Assembly (NCBI RefSeq): GCF_015775515.1
Contig: NZ_CP065383.1
Location: forward strand, 930,001 to 994,000
DNA: 64,000 nucleotides
Direction of reading: 5' to 3'
Source: Atribacter laminatus
Lineage (GTDB): Bacteria; Atribacterota; Atribacteria; Atribacterales; Atribacteraceae
The translations under genes were made by a program, and so were the position numbers. A model generated the notes under the pieces. It worked only from the letters and a program-made list of their open reading frames with translations, did no database searches and was not told where the DNA came from. Within the stretch, counting starts at the first letter, position 1; every line of letters begins with the position of its first letter. Shown piece by piece: positions 43,422 through 53,256 of this stretch.

Positions 43422-45407
43422 TTATCCTCCCAAAGTGACTTTTTGTGAAGGAAAAGCTTTTATGGTATATTCGAGCCAGAAAGTATCTCGGGGTTTGTCG
43501 TAAAAAAAAGTAATTTCTCGGCAATGAAGATCACGTGTTACCCCAACTTCTAAGCCCTGGAGATTCCCGTTGGTAAGATTCCAGGTTCCATCAACCGACA
43601 ACTTCCAATCTTTATTGATTCTCCAAGTTGTGTCAATTGCCAAGCCCAACCAATCTCCAGTGTCAAAATCATAGCTTCCCTTTAAAGCGATGGAATGCTC
43701 GTCATTTTCATAATATTTCAAACTAAATATGGTATCGGTAAAATCTTCATTCATAAAGTCGTAGCCAGACTCAATTCCGATTTCCCAGTAATTGCTTTTG
43801 TAGCTGGCGCTTAGACTAGCATAATTGGTTTCTCTGGTGGTGTAATCGGTTTTAAATGGTGTCGCTCCGTCATAACCACTTCGGTTATAATTAAGAGAAA
43901 TCTTTCCTTGGTCAGAAAGCGATTGAGTCAACGAAATGTTTCCTTCCCAGATATAACGAGCGAAGCCATTTCCATAAAAATCCTGAATGAAATTTATCGT
44001 AGGTTTTAAGGTGGTATTTTCTCCAAATTGGTTAGTTCCATCTAACTGAAGTTGAAACCGGTAACGCTCATCGCGGACATTAGTTTCTTCTTCGTAATAG
44101 TGTCCTCCAATAAAACTGGCTTTATAATAAAAATCAGATTTCCCAATTCGGGTTCGGTTTCCCGCAATTTCTAATTCAGGAGTTTTAAAAAAATATCTGC
44201 CAGGATCACCGGTGAATAAATCGCCTTCTGGATCGGCATGCCCATCATAGCGGAGGGTGTAAACCATGCTTCCCGAGGATTTTTGCAATGATGCCTGATA
44301 TTTAAGGTCTTCGTCTATATAATTTCCCCATTGGGAAAGCCTTTTATAATCCAATATCAAATTTCCTATTAATTTATCTCCAAAGTCATAGGTGTAATTG
44401 AGATATGAAGCTAAGTTTGAATTTTCATTGTTGGCATTTGAATTATAAGAAAGGTTGAGCCGGGTGGTTGACCTTCCTTTTTTGTGAAGTATGGCCAACT
44501 GACTGGAGATGGTATCTTTTTGGTCATCAAGGAGAAGATTATAATCGGTGTTGAAAGTCAGATCGGTGTATTGGTCAAGTTTTTTTTGGTATTGAAGATT
44601 GGCTTTCAGTGTGCTCTGGGATTCACTTGGATCCCTATAGTAGACATAAAGTTGGCCTTTTTCATAGGGGTCCTGACGTTCAATGTAGTGACGAACTCCG
44701 ATTCCCCAACCATCTTTTTGGTACCAATCGAGATAAACTGTTCCATAGGAATCGTAGTTAACGAAATAATTGAAAAAAAGATTGACATAAAAACCATATG
44801 AAGAGGATTGTCCAATAATAGGGATAAATGGGAGTTGTTCTTTTCTATCGAGAAATATCACATAGTACGGAAGAGTAAAGATTTTAAATCCAAAATCCCA
44901 ATAAGATATCCCGTGAAGAATGACTCTCTTATCCGGAATAATTTCAATTTTTTGAGCATCGATATGGTAATGGGGTTTTTCTAAATCACAAGAAGTCATG
45001 AATGCATCATCTACAGTGGTTAGATCTGGTTCACGAGTAAGATTTTTTCCCCGAAAAAAAACTTTTCCAACGATTGATCTTCCAGTAAATTCTGATGAAG
45101 CATCGAAGAATTCCCATTTCTCGGTATCCCAATTGAAATTAGCTTGACTGGCATGAAATTGTTCTTTATTTTCAGTGACTACAACATCTCCGGAAGCTTC
45201 TAATTGCTTTTTCTGAAGGAAGATGTGAATTTTTTGCCCTTCCAAAATAGTATCCTGATAGATCAATTTTCCGTTGATGGCGATTATTTCTTCTCCATCA
45301 CCGTGATAAGTCAGGCGTTCCCCAGTCAGTTCAATAGCTTTTTCTTCGGCATTAACTGAAAATGGAAGACAAATCAAAAAGAAGAAAACCAAGATCAAAC
45401 GACGCAT
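43422..45407 (-). CDS. LptD-like outer-membrane beta-barrel protein (long form)
   Basis: 661 residues with a signal peptide (about 1-20). N-terminal OstA/LptA-like jellyroll region (about 25-130: AIELTGERLTYHGDGEEIIA, EGQKIHIFLQKKQLEASGDV), the conserved hinge TSCDLEKPHYHIDAQKIEII (about 137-156), then a large C-terminal barrel ending FWLEYTIKAFPSQK. It sits six bases after an OstA-like gene (45414-46109), a plausible LptA partner, as in the lpt transport bridge. Distinct from the shorter LptD-like protein at 12364. A final Phe-x-x-x terminal signal for assembly is not obvious. Lipid cargo is not deducible. Confidence 0.85.
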   Translation of the reverse strand: MRRLILVFFFLICLPFSVNAEEKAIELTGERLTYHGDGEEIIAINGKLIYQDTILEGQKIHIFLQKKQLEASGDVVVTENKEQFHASQANFNWDTEKWEFFDASSEFTGRSIVGKVFFRGKNLTREPDLTTVDDAFMTSCDLEKPHYHIDAQKIEIIPDKRVILHGISYWDFGFKIFTLPYYVIFLDRKEQLPFIPIIGQSSSYGFYVNLFFNYFVNYDSYGTVYLDWYQKDGWGIGVRHYIERQDPYEKGQLYVYYRDPSESQSTLKANLQYQKKLDQYTDLTFNTDYNLLLDDQKDTISSQLAILHKKGRSTTRLNLSYNSNANNENSNLASYLNYTYDFGDKLIGNLILDYKRLSQWGNYIDEDLKYQASLQKSSGSMVYTLRYDGHADPEGDLFTGDPGRYFFKTPELEIAGNRTRIGKSDFYYKASFIGGHYYEEETNVRDERYRFQLQLDGTNQFGENTTLKPTINFIQDFYGNGFARYIWEGNISLTQSLSDQGKISLNYNRSGYDGATPFKTDYTTRETNYASLSASYKSNYWEIGIESGYDFMNEDFTDTIFSLKYYENDEHSIALKGSYDFDTGDWLGLAIDTTWRINKDWKLSVDGTWNLTNGNLQGLEVGVTRDLHCREITFFYDKPRDTFWLEYTIKAFPSQKVTLGG

Positions 45408-45413
45408 TTGGGA

Positions 45414-46109
45414 TTAATCCCCAAGGATAAATTTAGCTTTAATGATTTTTTCTGCTTCTAAAGTTTCAGAATCAAGATAATAGACAGCTTTTCCTACTTG
45501 AAGTTCTCGTTCTTTTTCAGTTATTAATATTTCCCCTTCCATTTCAATTCGTTCTAATTGATTTTTTTCTTCATCTTTAGGGAAATAGACAGCTTTGTCA
45601 GTTTTTATAGTGGTTTCTTTCCAAGCAATTTCAGAACCATTCTCGCTCCTGGCCTCTTCGGTTTCTCCGTTAAAAGTTAAAGTTGGTGTTTTCCAGATAA
45701 TTGTTGATGTGCCGCTTTCTTCTTCCCGCTCTTTATTTAAAATGACATCACCGGTGAATAGGTAGAGTTCTTCGTCAAAATCTCCTTCCATCGATGTGGC
45801 AATGATCTCAGTTTTATCACGGGTAACAGAAACATTACCTTCAAAAACTCCAGTATTGTCTTTTAAATTAAAATTCAGCTCCTGACATTGAATACGATTT
45901 TTTCCTTGAATAGCAATAACCTGGCCACTAGCTACAAAAGTTTCTCCTTTAGAATCATAAGTGATTCTATCAGCACTTTCTAATAGAACCTCTTTTTTTT
46001 CAGGAGTGTTTTCCTCAGGTGTTATGGTTGGCTCCTGAGCACCAAGACTCTGACCAACCAATAACAAAAAAAATGCAACGAATACGACAAGAACAACATG
46101 TTTTTTCAA
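45414..46109 (-). CDS. LptA/OstA-like exported protein
   Basis: 231 residues from TTG 46109 behind GGGGGG; signal peptide about 1-24. Repeats of beta-jellyroll strands typical of OstA/LptA: ESADRITYDSKGETFVASGQ, IQCQELNFNLKDNTGVFEGN, LYLFTGDVILNKERE and AVYYLDSETLEAEKIIKAKF. It would form the periplasmic bridge delivering lipid to the LptD-like barrel encoded downstream. LptC and the LptB2FG ATPase are not in the window. Confidence 0.82.
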   Translation of the reverse strand: MKKHVVLVVFVAFFLLLVGQSLGAQEPTITPEENTPEKKEVLLESADRITYDSKGETFVASGQVIAIQGKNRIQCQELNFNLKDNTGVFEGNVSVTRDKTEIIATSMEGDFDEELYLFTGDVILNKEREEESGTSTIIWKTPTLTFNGETEEARSENGSEIAWKETTIKTDKAVYFPKDEEKNQLERIEMEGEILITEKERELQVGKAVYYLDSETLEAEKIIKAKFILGD

Positions 46110-46239
46110 GGGTATTCCCCCCTTCGGAGCGAATTAAATGTATTATATCATTATAAAGCAGGTTCGGTTCATTTTATCAAAAGAGGCATAATTCTAAAGT
46201 TTTATTTAATATAAAAGTCCTTTTAATAGTATGATGAGA

Positions 46240-46500
46240 TTCGATGATCAATATTGAGGGGTTAGAAAACCTTCCATTATCCAAAGGGAGAGGAATAAAA
46301 AAGATTGGGCTCATCCACCCAGTCAGTCATTCTGAGGAGTCCGGTATTTTTCCCGGACGACGTGAGAATCTCATTCTTAAAAGTATTTATGAAGGAAGAA
46401 TAAAAAAACCCAAAAAGATGAGATCCTCACGCGGAAAAGCACCGCTCAGGATGACGAATAACTACAGCATTATTTTCTCCCTTGATGGGAGAAGGTAAAA
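46240..46500. repeat. Composite repeat (R4-R1c-R1b-R3)
   Basis: R4-like TCCAAAGGGAGAGGAATAAA (about 46279-46300), R1c (46327-46373, centre TCCGG..CCGGA), R1b (46419-46456) and R3 (about 46475-46496). Any open frame here is made of repeats. Confidence 0.68.
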
Positions 46501-46571
46501 ACACAATATAACCAAGGGAGACGATTTAAAATTATTCTAAGAGTCTAAAATTTAGTAGTGAGAGGTAAAAT

Positions 46572-47213
46572 ATGATACAAGAAACAGCGATGAAAATCAT
46601 CGATATCCTCGAAAGACAATTCCCAGATGCTCGATTGCTCCTCAACTATAGGAATGTTTTTGAATTATTAGTCGTAACAATTTTAGCTGCCCAGGCTCCT
46701 GATGAAAGGGTCAATCAGGTTAGCCCTTCCTTATTCCAAAAGTATCCAAATCCAGCTGCTATGGCTGAAGCAAACGACGAGGACATGGATAAAATGATTC
46801 AAAGTATTAGCTTCTATCGGCAAAAAGGACGTAATATCAGAGCTATGAGCAAAAAATTATTGGAGGATTTTCAAGGAGAAGTTCCCAAAACCGTTGAAGA
46901 ACTCATTGAACTCAATGGTGTAGGGAGGAAAACTGCGAATATTGTTTTAGCCAATGGATTTGGCATCCCAGCAATACCGGTCGATACTCACGTAGCAAGA
47001 GTTTCTCAAAGACTGGGCTGGTCTGAATTTTCAAGTCCGGATCAAATTGAGTCGGATCTTGCCAAGATTTTCCCTCGAGAGAAATGGATACAGGTAACAC
47101 ACCTCTTCGGATTTTTAGGCCGATATATCTGTCAAGCAAAGAAACCAAAATGCTGGGAATGTCCAGTTGCTAATTGGTGTCCTTATCCGGGAAAAGCCAT
47201 TAGTAAGGATTAA
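46572..47213 (+). CDS. nth: Endonuclease III (DNA glycosylase/AP lyase)
   Basis: 213-residue repair enzyme removing oxidised pyrimidines and cutting at AP sites. Helix-hairpin-helix LIELNGVGRKTANIVLANGF carries the catalytic Lys120; the catalytic Asp138 is in IPVDTHVARVSQRLGW. The iron-sulfur ligands are CQAKKPKCWECPVANWC (C-x6-C-x2-C-x5-C) near residue 190. ATG 46572 follows GAGAGG. The 3' end overlaps the convergent gene by 14 bases. Confidence 0.96.
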   Translation: MIQETAMKIIDILERQFPDARLLLNYRNVFELLVVTILAAQAPDERVNQVSPSLFQKYPNPAAMAEANDEDMDKMIQSISFYRQKGRNIRAMSKKLLEDFQGEVPKTVEELIELNGVGRKTANIVLANGFGIPAIPVDTHVARVSQRLGWSEFSSPDQIESDLAKIFPREKWIQVTHLFGFLGRYICQAKKPKCWECPVANWCPYPGKAISKD

Positions 47214-48720
47214 AAGAATTTAATTGATGGTAAGAATTTGCCGTGATGATCATTTCGGTATCCAGGTCAATCTGACCATAAATATCCCTGGAACTTTGTA
47301 TGATAAGGTCATTACTTTTTTCTTCAAAAAAACGACCTTCTAACTTCAATTGAAGATGGTAATCTGAAAATGGACCTTCACCCTGAAGATTTAGCTGCCC
47401 CAGGAAAAACTGCATGCAATCCAGATTGAGTGTACCTAAAGATCGATAACTGAGAATGAGTATTGTGTCAGATAAGTCCATATTGGAGAAAAGCCGATAA
47501 TGACTTCGATTCCGATAGGAAATAATTTCAGAAAAGGGTTTGCTATAACCAATTTCAACGACACTATTGGGTGGTGTACTAATCTGAAATTTTGCCCATA
47601 ATTTTTTTATCTTTTCCCAGGTTTGAGAATCGATAGAAAGTTCTTCCGGTGTTTCAATCGGTCCCCAGAGAAATGAATGATCTTGGGGAAAGTAGATATT
47701 GAGTTCCAGCTCATGAAATCCTTCACGCAGAATAAAGCGCGGGATCTTCATTTTCTTAACAAATTCCAAATTCATTTCAGACTCGAAACTCTTTTCTATA
47801 GCTCCTTTCATTAGGAGGTCAATTTTAAGATCGGATAGCTGAATGATTTTTTTTCCATGAGTTACATTGCGAGCTGTAACCATTGGGCCTTCCTGTCGGC
47901 CAACAAATCGATGCTTTACCAATCGAGGTTTGATGGGAATACGGAAACAATGGGGCGGAGAGAGAGCTAAAAAACCTTTTTGGGTTTGAACCTCCAGATA
48001 GTATACGTATCCTTCAAATTCTTGAGGGGAAGACAGACTATAAAAGCCTCTTTTTTTATATTCGGGAAATTCAACCTGTCGAAAATGCCGAGATCGAAAG
48101 GAGCGATAAAAGAGCCTCACTTGGCAGGGTTCCCGAGTTTCCCAGCTCCATAATAGGTTTTCACCCTTTTGATCTATTTCAGTATTAAAAGAAGTAATGA
48201 GCTGAAAGGGATCATACTTAGGAATATTAACTTTATCCTGATTAACTTGGGCACCATAGAGTTTGTGAAGGCTTATCCCATTTTTCCAGCAATACTCTAT
48301 CTGAGGATAAATTTTTTCCAGAAGGATTGGTGATAAAGAATGGTCTTGAATAGTTAAGTACTTTTTTTTAAACAATATTGCTTCTGCAGTACTTTCGATA
48401 TCCAAAGAACTAACTTTCATTTCTCTTCTTTCACTTACCTGAATGTGTTTCATCAGGATCAATTTTTGGTTCAAGGAAACCTCAATAAAACAATTTATTC
48501 CTGATGGAACTCGAAGATAAAACTCGCCCTCATCACTCGATAATCCTCGACAAACCAAGTCAGAGCTTCCTGCTATAAGGACCTTGATTTCAGCATCGCT
48601 TAGTGGAACAGTGGTATCTCCTTCGATTTGGGAGGTGATTGATGAGATATAGTCCCAAGGATTTTTTTGAATAAAAGGGGCATTGCTTGGAACGAAAATT
48701 GATCCTTTTAAATATGTCAT
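47200..48720 (-). CDS. Large protein with CarboxypepD-like and Fn3-like domains, unknown function
   Basis: 506 residues, no signal peptide seen. An N-terminal regulatory-like beta domain (about 30-115) with PLSDAEIKVLIAGSSDLVC and DEGEFYLRVPSGINCFIEVS resembles the carboxypeptidase-D regulatory fold, and a middle region (about 190-270) with CQVRLFYRSFRSRHF and YYLEVQTQKGFLALSP resembles fibronectin-type modules. The rest is unassigned. Start ATG 48720 behind AAAGGTG. Not in an operon that hints at function; it ends against nth in opposite orientation. Confidence 0.55.
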   Translation of the reverse strand: MTYLKGSIFVPSNAPFIQKNPWDYISSITSQIEGDTTVPLSDAEIKVLIAGSSDLVCRGLSSDEGEFYLRVPSGINCFIEVSLNQKLILMKHIQVSERREMKVSSLDIESTAEAILFKKKYLTIQDHSLSPILLEKIYPQIEYCWKNGISLHKLYGAQVNQDKVNIPKYDPFQLITSFNTEIDQKGENLLWSWETREPCQVRLFYRSFRSRHFRQVEFPEYKKRGFYSLSSPQEFEGYVYYLEVQTQKGFLALSPPHCFRIPIKPRLVKHRFVGRQEGPMVTARNVTHGKKIIQLSDLKIDLLMKGAIEKSFESEMNLEFVKKMKIPRFILREGFHELELNIYFPQDHSFLWGPIETPEELSIDSQTWEKIKKLWAKFQISTPPNSVVEIGYSKPFSEIISYRNRSHYRLFSNMDLSDTILILSYRSLGTLNLDCMQFFLGQLNLQGEGPFSDYHLQLKLEGRFFEEKSNDLIIQSSRDIYGQIDLDTEMIITANSYHQLNSFNPY

Positions 48721-48724
48721 ATTT

Positions 48725-48912
48725 CACCTTTATTCTGTTCTTCTTCCATCAAGGGAGAAGGAGTTTTGAAATGTCGTTGCGAGGAACGAAGTGAAGTGGT
48801 AATCTCATGAATTCAATCTTTATTATTCCTCTCTCTTTGATAAGAAGGGGGAGATTGTTTTCTGAATAAGTATTTTCATCCTCATCTGATTTTGAGAATT
48901 TATCCTTTAAAA
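48725..48912. repeat. Composite repeat, reversed (R3-R1a-R4-R2-R5)
   Basis: R3 (about 48740-48762), R1a (48772-48809) with a degenerate left arm, R4 (about 48826-48845), R2 remnant (AAGGGGGAGATTG near 48847) and start of R5 (about 48868-48900). Same order as 26290-26610. Confidence 0.6.
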
Positions 48913-48913
48913 T

Positions 48914-48958
48914 AAAATACTCCATACCGAATATTATAAAAGGTATGGAGTATTTTAT
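48914..48958 (-). terminator. Intrinsic terminator of the DUF4384/Ig-like protein gene
   Basis: AAAATACTCCATACC pairs with GGTATGGAGTATTTT over 15 bp around a 13-base loop, with AT-rich flanks. The T-run is merged with the stem base, so it is of moderate strength. Confidence 0.7.
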
Positions 48959-48969
48959 TAATAATAACT

Positions 48970-50511
48970 TTAGAAGACGATAACGATCCTTTGAATGTGT
49001 ATTGCTCTTCTTCTCGCTGAGTCGCCCTCAACTCGTAACCGATTATTGCCTTCAATTAAGCTCTGTATAGGAATATTAACAACTTTTGGACTATCAGGTT
49101 CGATAATACCACTATCCACATTTATATTTAATGGATTTCTATTATTAAAAGTCACGCGGACTCTTGCTCCAGAATCTCCTTGAGCCCAGATATAAAGAGT
49201 CGCTTTTTCTGGGATTGATCCTGGTGAGAAGGTTAAATCAATATTATTTCCACCGAGAATCTCAAGTGAATAGGTATCGCTTAGTGAATAACCGTTGACC
49301 AAGTTCCCAGTATATCTCATGGTTAAGAAATTGTATTCTGCAGCTCCGTTTCCAAAATCAAAATAATAAAGTGTATTCGTTGGCGTGAAGGGGATCATTG
49401 GTTCAATAATTCCTGAGATGGTGGTTATTGTTGTTGCCACGCCGGTTGCTCCTCGAAATTCTGCGGTAACAGAAACTGTTGTTATGTCGCTAACTTCTGG
49501 AGCATAATATGTAACGGTTGCTCGACCTGATGAATCAGTAGCGACCGATGTTTTATTAAAGCTTCCCAGATCGGTCGTCCAATATAGGGTTCTTCCATGT
49601 ATTGGATTGCCATTGACATCCCGTAAAATTGCAGTAAGACGTATTTCGTCTCCTGGTTTTGCTGAAAAGGATGACGGATTAATAATGATCTCAGTCGGTC
49701 GGGTTCGACTGATGATGTTCACCGTTGATTGGGCACTGCTGGGAGATGCTCCTCCTCCTCCAGAAAAATGGACATTGATTACAGCTGTGCTTGGTCGAGT
49801 GGTATTAGGTGCATAATAGTCAACCGAAGACCTGCCATTCATATCGGTCGTTGTGTTATTCGATGACAAACTCCCATTATCAGTTGACCAATTAAGATTT
49901 GCTCCTCTTAAGGGTCTCCCGTTAGGATCAGTAACCTGAGCAGTCATCGTATAGCTGGAGCCTGGTTCTATAGTAAAGGAGGAGGGTTCAAGCGATAAAA
50001 TGGTGGATTGAGCACGAGCAACTACATTAAAATGAGTTCGGTTTGCCGCTGAAAGAGGGAATTGGCGTCCACTTTGATGGGGAGATTCGATAAATCTCTG
50101 AAGTTGATTATCTCCAACTGGTTTTGGGGTGTATAGAATAACTAAACGTTCGACACCAGCTGGTCCATTGACCGTACTGTTGAGTGTAAGATTACCACCG
50201 GAATTGATTCTTTGATCACGAACTAAAATAATAACCCCGCCATCGGAAGTATAGTCGAATATGTTGATATAACCAGCATTTGAAGCTCCGTATCGAATTG
50301 TAATCGGATCTCCGATATAATAAGTTCCATCTTCGCCCCGATCGACAGAAATGTTTACCGATGGAGATCGAGGGATAGAAATATACACATTGGGGTTAAG
50401 GTTGAAGCGGAATGTAATTCTTGGTTGAGCGCCTACTGATACTGCTGAGAACATCATTATCCCCAAAACCATGAGCAAAAAACCAATAAAAACCGCTTTT
50501 TTTCTTATCAT
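48970..50511 (-). CDS. Exported protein with DUF4384-like and two Ig-like (Big_1) domains
   Basis: 513 residues from ATG 50511 behind AAAGAGGAGGAG; frame open to 50550. Signal peptide (about 1-28, ending VGAQ). Residues about 32-150 look like a DUF4384 domain (VDRGEDGTYYIGDPITIRYG, VERLVILYTPKPVG). Two tandem invasin-like Ig modules follow (about 160-255 and 260-355) with YTMTAQVTDPNGRPLRGANL and IRLTAILRDVNGNPIHGRTL, both ending in TVTYYAPE/SVDYYAPN. C-terminal beta-rich part unassigned. Likely surface or periplasmic adhesion-type protein. Confidence 0.75.
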   Translation of the reverse strand: MIRKKAVFIGFLLMVLGIMMFSAVSVGAQPRITFRFNLNPNVYISIPRSPSVNISVDRGEDGTYYIGDPITIRYGASNAGYINIFDYTSDGGVIILVRDQRINSGGNLTLNSTVNGPAGVERLVILYTPKPVGDNQLQRFIESPHQSGRQFPLSAANRTHFNVVARAQSTILSLEPSSFTIEPGSSYTMTAQVTDPNGRPLRGANLNWSTDNGSLSSNNTTTDMNGRSSVDYYAPNTTRPSTAVINVHFSGGGGASPSSAQSTVNIISRTRPTEIIINPSSFSAKPGDEIRLTAILRDVNGNPIHGRTLYWTTDLGSFNKTSVATDSSGRATVTYYAPEVSDITTVSVTAEFRGATGVATTITTISGIIEPMIPFTPTNTLYYFDFGNGAAEYNFLTMRYTGNLVNGYSLSDTYSLEILGGNNIDLTFSPGSIPEKATLYIWAQGDSGARVRVTFNNRNPLNINVDSGIIEPDSPKVVNIPIQSLIEGNNRLRVEGDSARRRAIHIQRIVIVF

Positions 50512-50599
50512 GGAAACTCCTCCTCTTTTCTTTTTAATCTTATAAAGCAAACTTTAAATAAACTGAATAGGGTGTTTTTTAATAAAATTATTGTTTTTA

Positions 50600-50990
50600 A
50601 TTATATCATACAGAGTTGTTTGGAATTTGGTTCCCAATAATAGATGAAGCAGTTTTAATAATGATTCTTGAGGATAAAAATTAGTGAGGATCTGAAAGAA
50701 TTTAGGAAATAATCCAATCCCGATTCATCTCCCTTTGTCCAAAAAGAGAAGAATTAATAAAGATTGAACTCAAGAGATTGCTACGACCTCAAAAAACGAG
50801 GTCTCGCAATGACGACTCAAGGTTTCATCTCACTTGATGGGAGAAGGTAAGGATGAGGATGAAAACCCAAAGATTCGACATGCCATGGCATGTCGCTACA
50901 TTAAACGTGTTCAAAAGATTGTCACCCTCCACATTTTTAAATTCTTTTGTAGGGGCTTGATCTATCATGCCCGTTGCTTTTCAGGCTAGA
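50600..50990. repeat. Composite repeat (R4-R1a-R3-R6-R7)
   Basis: R4-like (about 50728-50748), R1a (50776-50815, centre GACCTCAAAAAACGAGGTC), R3 (about 50828-50848), perfect R6 (50876-50895) and R7 (about 50905-50975). Same order as 42360-42690 without R2. Confidence 0.75.
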
Positions 50991-50997
50991 ATCGAGA

Positions 50998-52260
50998 TTA
51001 TTTTAAGCAATCTTTTTTAATTCTATCAATTACTTCCGAAATTGTGGAAAAAACCTCAGCATGATTTTTAACCAGTATATTAAGTTTATTGATGGCTTGC
51101 CCTTCGGTATAATCCCAATTCTGGTCAAGAGAATCTTGAAGGAAGAAAATCCTTTTCCCTCTTTCTTGTAGAGAGATGGCTAAATCTAAATTTAACAAGT
51201 TTCCTCTCCCCCAATATCCAGGAGCTATAAAAATATAATCAGATTGAGCAGCTAAATTCATAGCTTTTTGAAAGTTATCATCGGAAATAGGAGAAAAAGG
51301 TTTTTCGATAATAACCGTTATTCCTAATTTTGAAGCCATCTCTTGGTCAGAGTCGAATTGATTCACAATTCCTACACTTACTGAAAAACTAGCTTCAAGA
51401 AATTCTTTCATGAAATTACTTCCGCTTCCTCCGCCACAGATGAGATGAATGGAGGCACTCGGAGACTCCATTTTCTTGGTTATTCCCAACGGCATAAAAA
51501 AAGGTCGCAGGGAATAAGGATGAATTTCCTCTAAAAACTCAACATCAAATAATTCTTCAACCTGAGGAGCATGAAGAGATTTTCCCACTAAACCGCGATG
51601 AACAATTTCTCCTTTTTTTAAAAACATTACCTGGTTGCAAAATTGAGAAACTAAATTAATATCATGGAAAACTCCTAATATGGTTATGTCTTTCTTTTGA
51701 AGTCGATAAAGAATGCGCATAATATCAAGTTGATGAAGAATATCTAAATGGCTGGTTGGTTCATCAAGGAGGAGAATGTTGGGTTTCTGTGCTAAGGCAC
51801 GTGCTATCATGACTCGTTGTTTCTCGCCACCGGATAATTCCCGAAAAGGGCGATTCGCAAACTGCTGAGTGTTGGTAATTTGTAAAGCATTTAGAACAGA
51901 GTCAATATCTTGTTGGTTTTCTTTTTGCCATCGTCGCCAGTGGGGGAATCTTCCCATCATGATGATGTCGTAACATTCAAGGTCAAGGTTTAAATTGGTT
52001 TCTTGGAAAACGATAGCAATTTCCTGAGACCAATTTTTACGAGAGAGCTCCTTGGTATTTTTTCCTGAAATAAAGATAGTTCCTGTGTCGGGTATGAGAA
52101 GTCCCGATAAGAGGTGAAGCAAGGTACTCTTCCCCGATCCATTTGGTCCTAAAATGCCAACGAAATCACCCTTCTGGATTTTAAAGGTAACATTGTGAAG
52201 AACCTTACGGTCTCCATAGGAAAAGAAAAGGTTTTGTGCTGATAGTGAAAAGTTTACCAC
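50998..52260 (-). CDS. btuD: Vitamin B12 ABC transporter ATPase (BtuD) with fused C-terminal Rossmann-like domain
   Basis: 420 residues, longer than the usual 250-270. N-terminal ABC domain: GILGPNGSGKSTL (Walker A), LSGGEKQRVMIARAL (signature), NILLLDEPTSHLDI (Walker B) and the switch His in VFHDINLVSQF. Residues about 270-420 add a domain with ICGGGSGSNFMKEFLEASF, DSDQEMASKLGITVIIEKP and GRGNLLNLDLAISLQERG, the shape of a nucleotide- or corrinoid-binding Rossmann unit. I recall similar extensions on some ABC ATPases but cannot assign it. GTG start overlaps btuC end by seven bases. Confidence 0.88.
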   Translation of the reverse strand: MVNFSLSAQNLFFSYGDRKVLHNVTFKIQKGDFVGILGPNGSGKSTLLHLLSGLLIPDTGTIFISGKNTKELSRKNWSQEIAIVFQETNLNLDLECYDIIMMGRFPHWRRWQKENQQDIDSVLNALQITNTQQFANRPFRELSGGEKQRVMIARALAQKPNILLLDEPTSHLDILHQLDIMRILYRLQKKDITILGVFHDINLVSQFCNQVMFLKKGEIVHRGLVGKSLHAPQVEELFDVEFLEEIHPYSLRPFFMPLGITKKMESPSASIHLICGGGSGSNFMKEFLEASFSVSVGIVNQFDSDQEMASKLGITVIIEKPFSPISDDNFQKAMNLAAQSDYIFIAPGYWGRGNLLNLDLAISLQERGKRIFFLQDSLDQNWDYTEGQAINKLNILVKNHAEVFSTISEVIDRIKKDCLK

Positions 52261-53249
52261 CCTTTCTTTTTCCTCCTTAAAAGATAGATAAAAAAGGGTG
52301 CACCCATTAAGCTGGTTAACACCCCAACCGGCAATTCAACCGGATGGAGAAGGGTTCGGGAAAATATATCAGCCCAGAGCAAAACACTACTTCCTAAAAA
52401 GAGAGATGCAGGAAGAAGCTGGCGATGATCCTCACCAATGATAATTCGAATAATGTGAGGCACGACTAACCCAACAAAACCAATAACTCCGCTTACTGAA
52501 ACTGATGCAGCAACCAAGAGCGACGTAACTATTAAGAGAATTTTTTTGGTTTTTTCTACTTCGACCCCCATGCTTTCAGCGACTTTTTCTCCCAATAGAA
52601 AGGTATTTAACTCTCGAGAATAGGAAAAAATTAACGGGAACCCAATTAAAAAGAATGGCAGGAGAGTATAGATTTTATTCCAACTACTATTCCAGAAGCC
52701 ACCCATAATCCAAAATACCATTTGATGCAAATTTTCTCCAGCCAAGAACATTCCCAATGAAATGAGAGCAGAAAAGAAAAAGCCGATAGCCACTCCGGCG
52801 AGAAGCATGATTTCTAAAGGCATTTTATGCCCTATCTGACCTAAACGAAGAACCAGAAAAGTAGTTGCCAGTGCGAATAGGAAAGAAAAAAGAGGGAGAG
52901 TGATAAAACCCAATGAAATACCACTTAAAATTGCTACAATGGCTCCAACAGCACCACCCGAGCTAATTCCTAAAACATAGGGGTCCACTAAAGGATTTTG
53001 AAATAGACCTTGAAGAACCGCACCGCTTAATGAAAGAGCAGCGCCCACTAAAACTGAAAGGATTAAGCGGGGCAATCGAATTTCAAAAAATATAGTCTTT
53101 TCTGAAGGTGAGAGTGACTGGGGGCGCAAGAAAGATAATAAATCTGAGATCTGAAAACGACCACCACCAATTCCCAAAGAAAACACCATACTCAAAACAA
53201 GAATAATAATGAGAATAAAAATAATTCGCCTTCCCTTAAGTGATTTCAT
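52254..53249 (-). CDS. btuC: Vitamin B12 ABC transporter permease (BtuC/FecCD family)
   Basis: 331 residues from ATG 53249, just after AGAGG, eight bases beyond the btuF stop; the frame is open to 53309. FecCD-type permease with about ten hydrophobic helices and conserved SEKTIFFEIRLPRLILSVLV, QNPLVDPYVLGISSGGAVGA and VSGVIGFVGLVVPHIIRIII. The last is the cytoplasmic docking region that meets the ATPase. The riboswitch upstream of the operon supports B12, rather than iron or haem, as cargo. Confidence 0.9.
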   Translation of the reverse strand: MKSLKGRRIIFILIIILVLSMVFSLGIGGGRFQISDLLSFLRPQSLSPSEKTIFFEIRLPRLILSVLVGAALSLSGAVLQGLFQNPLVDPYVLGISSGGAVGAIVAILSGISLGFITLPLFSFLFALATTFLVLRLGQIGHKMPLEIMLLAGVAIGFFFSALISLGMFLAGENLHQMVFWIMGGFWNSSWNKIYTLLPFFLIGFPLIFSYSRELNTFLLGEKVAESMGVEVEKTKKILLIVTSLLVAASVSVSGVIGFVGLVVPHIIRIIIGEDHRQLLPASLFLGSSVLLWADIFSRTLLHPVELPVGVLTSLMGAPFFIYLLRRKKKGW

Positions 53250-53256
53250 TTTGCCT

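Noticed and set aside
46244-46498. 84-codon plus-strand frame
   Set aside because: Built almost entirely of R4, R1c, R1b and R3 copies; not a gene.
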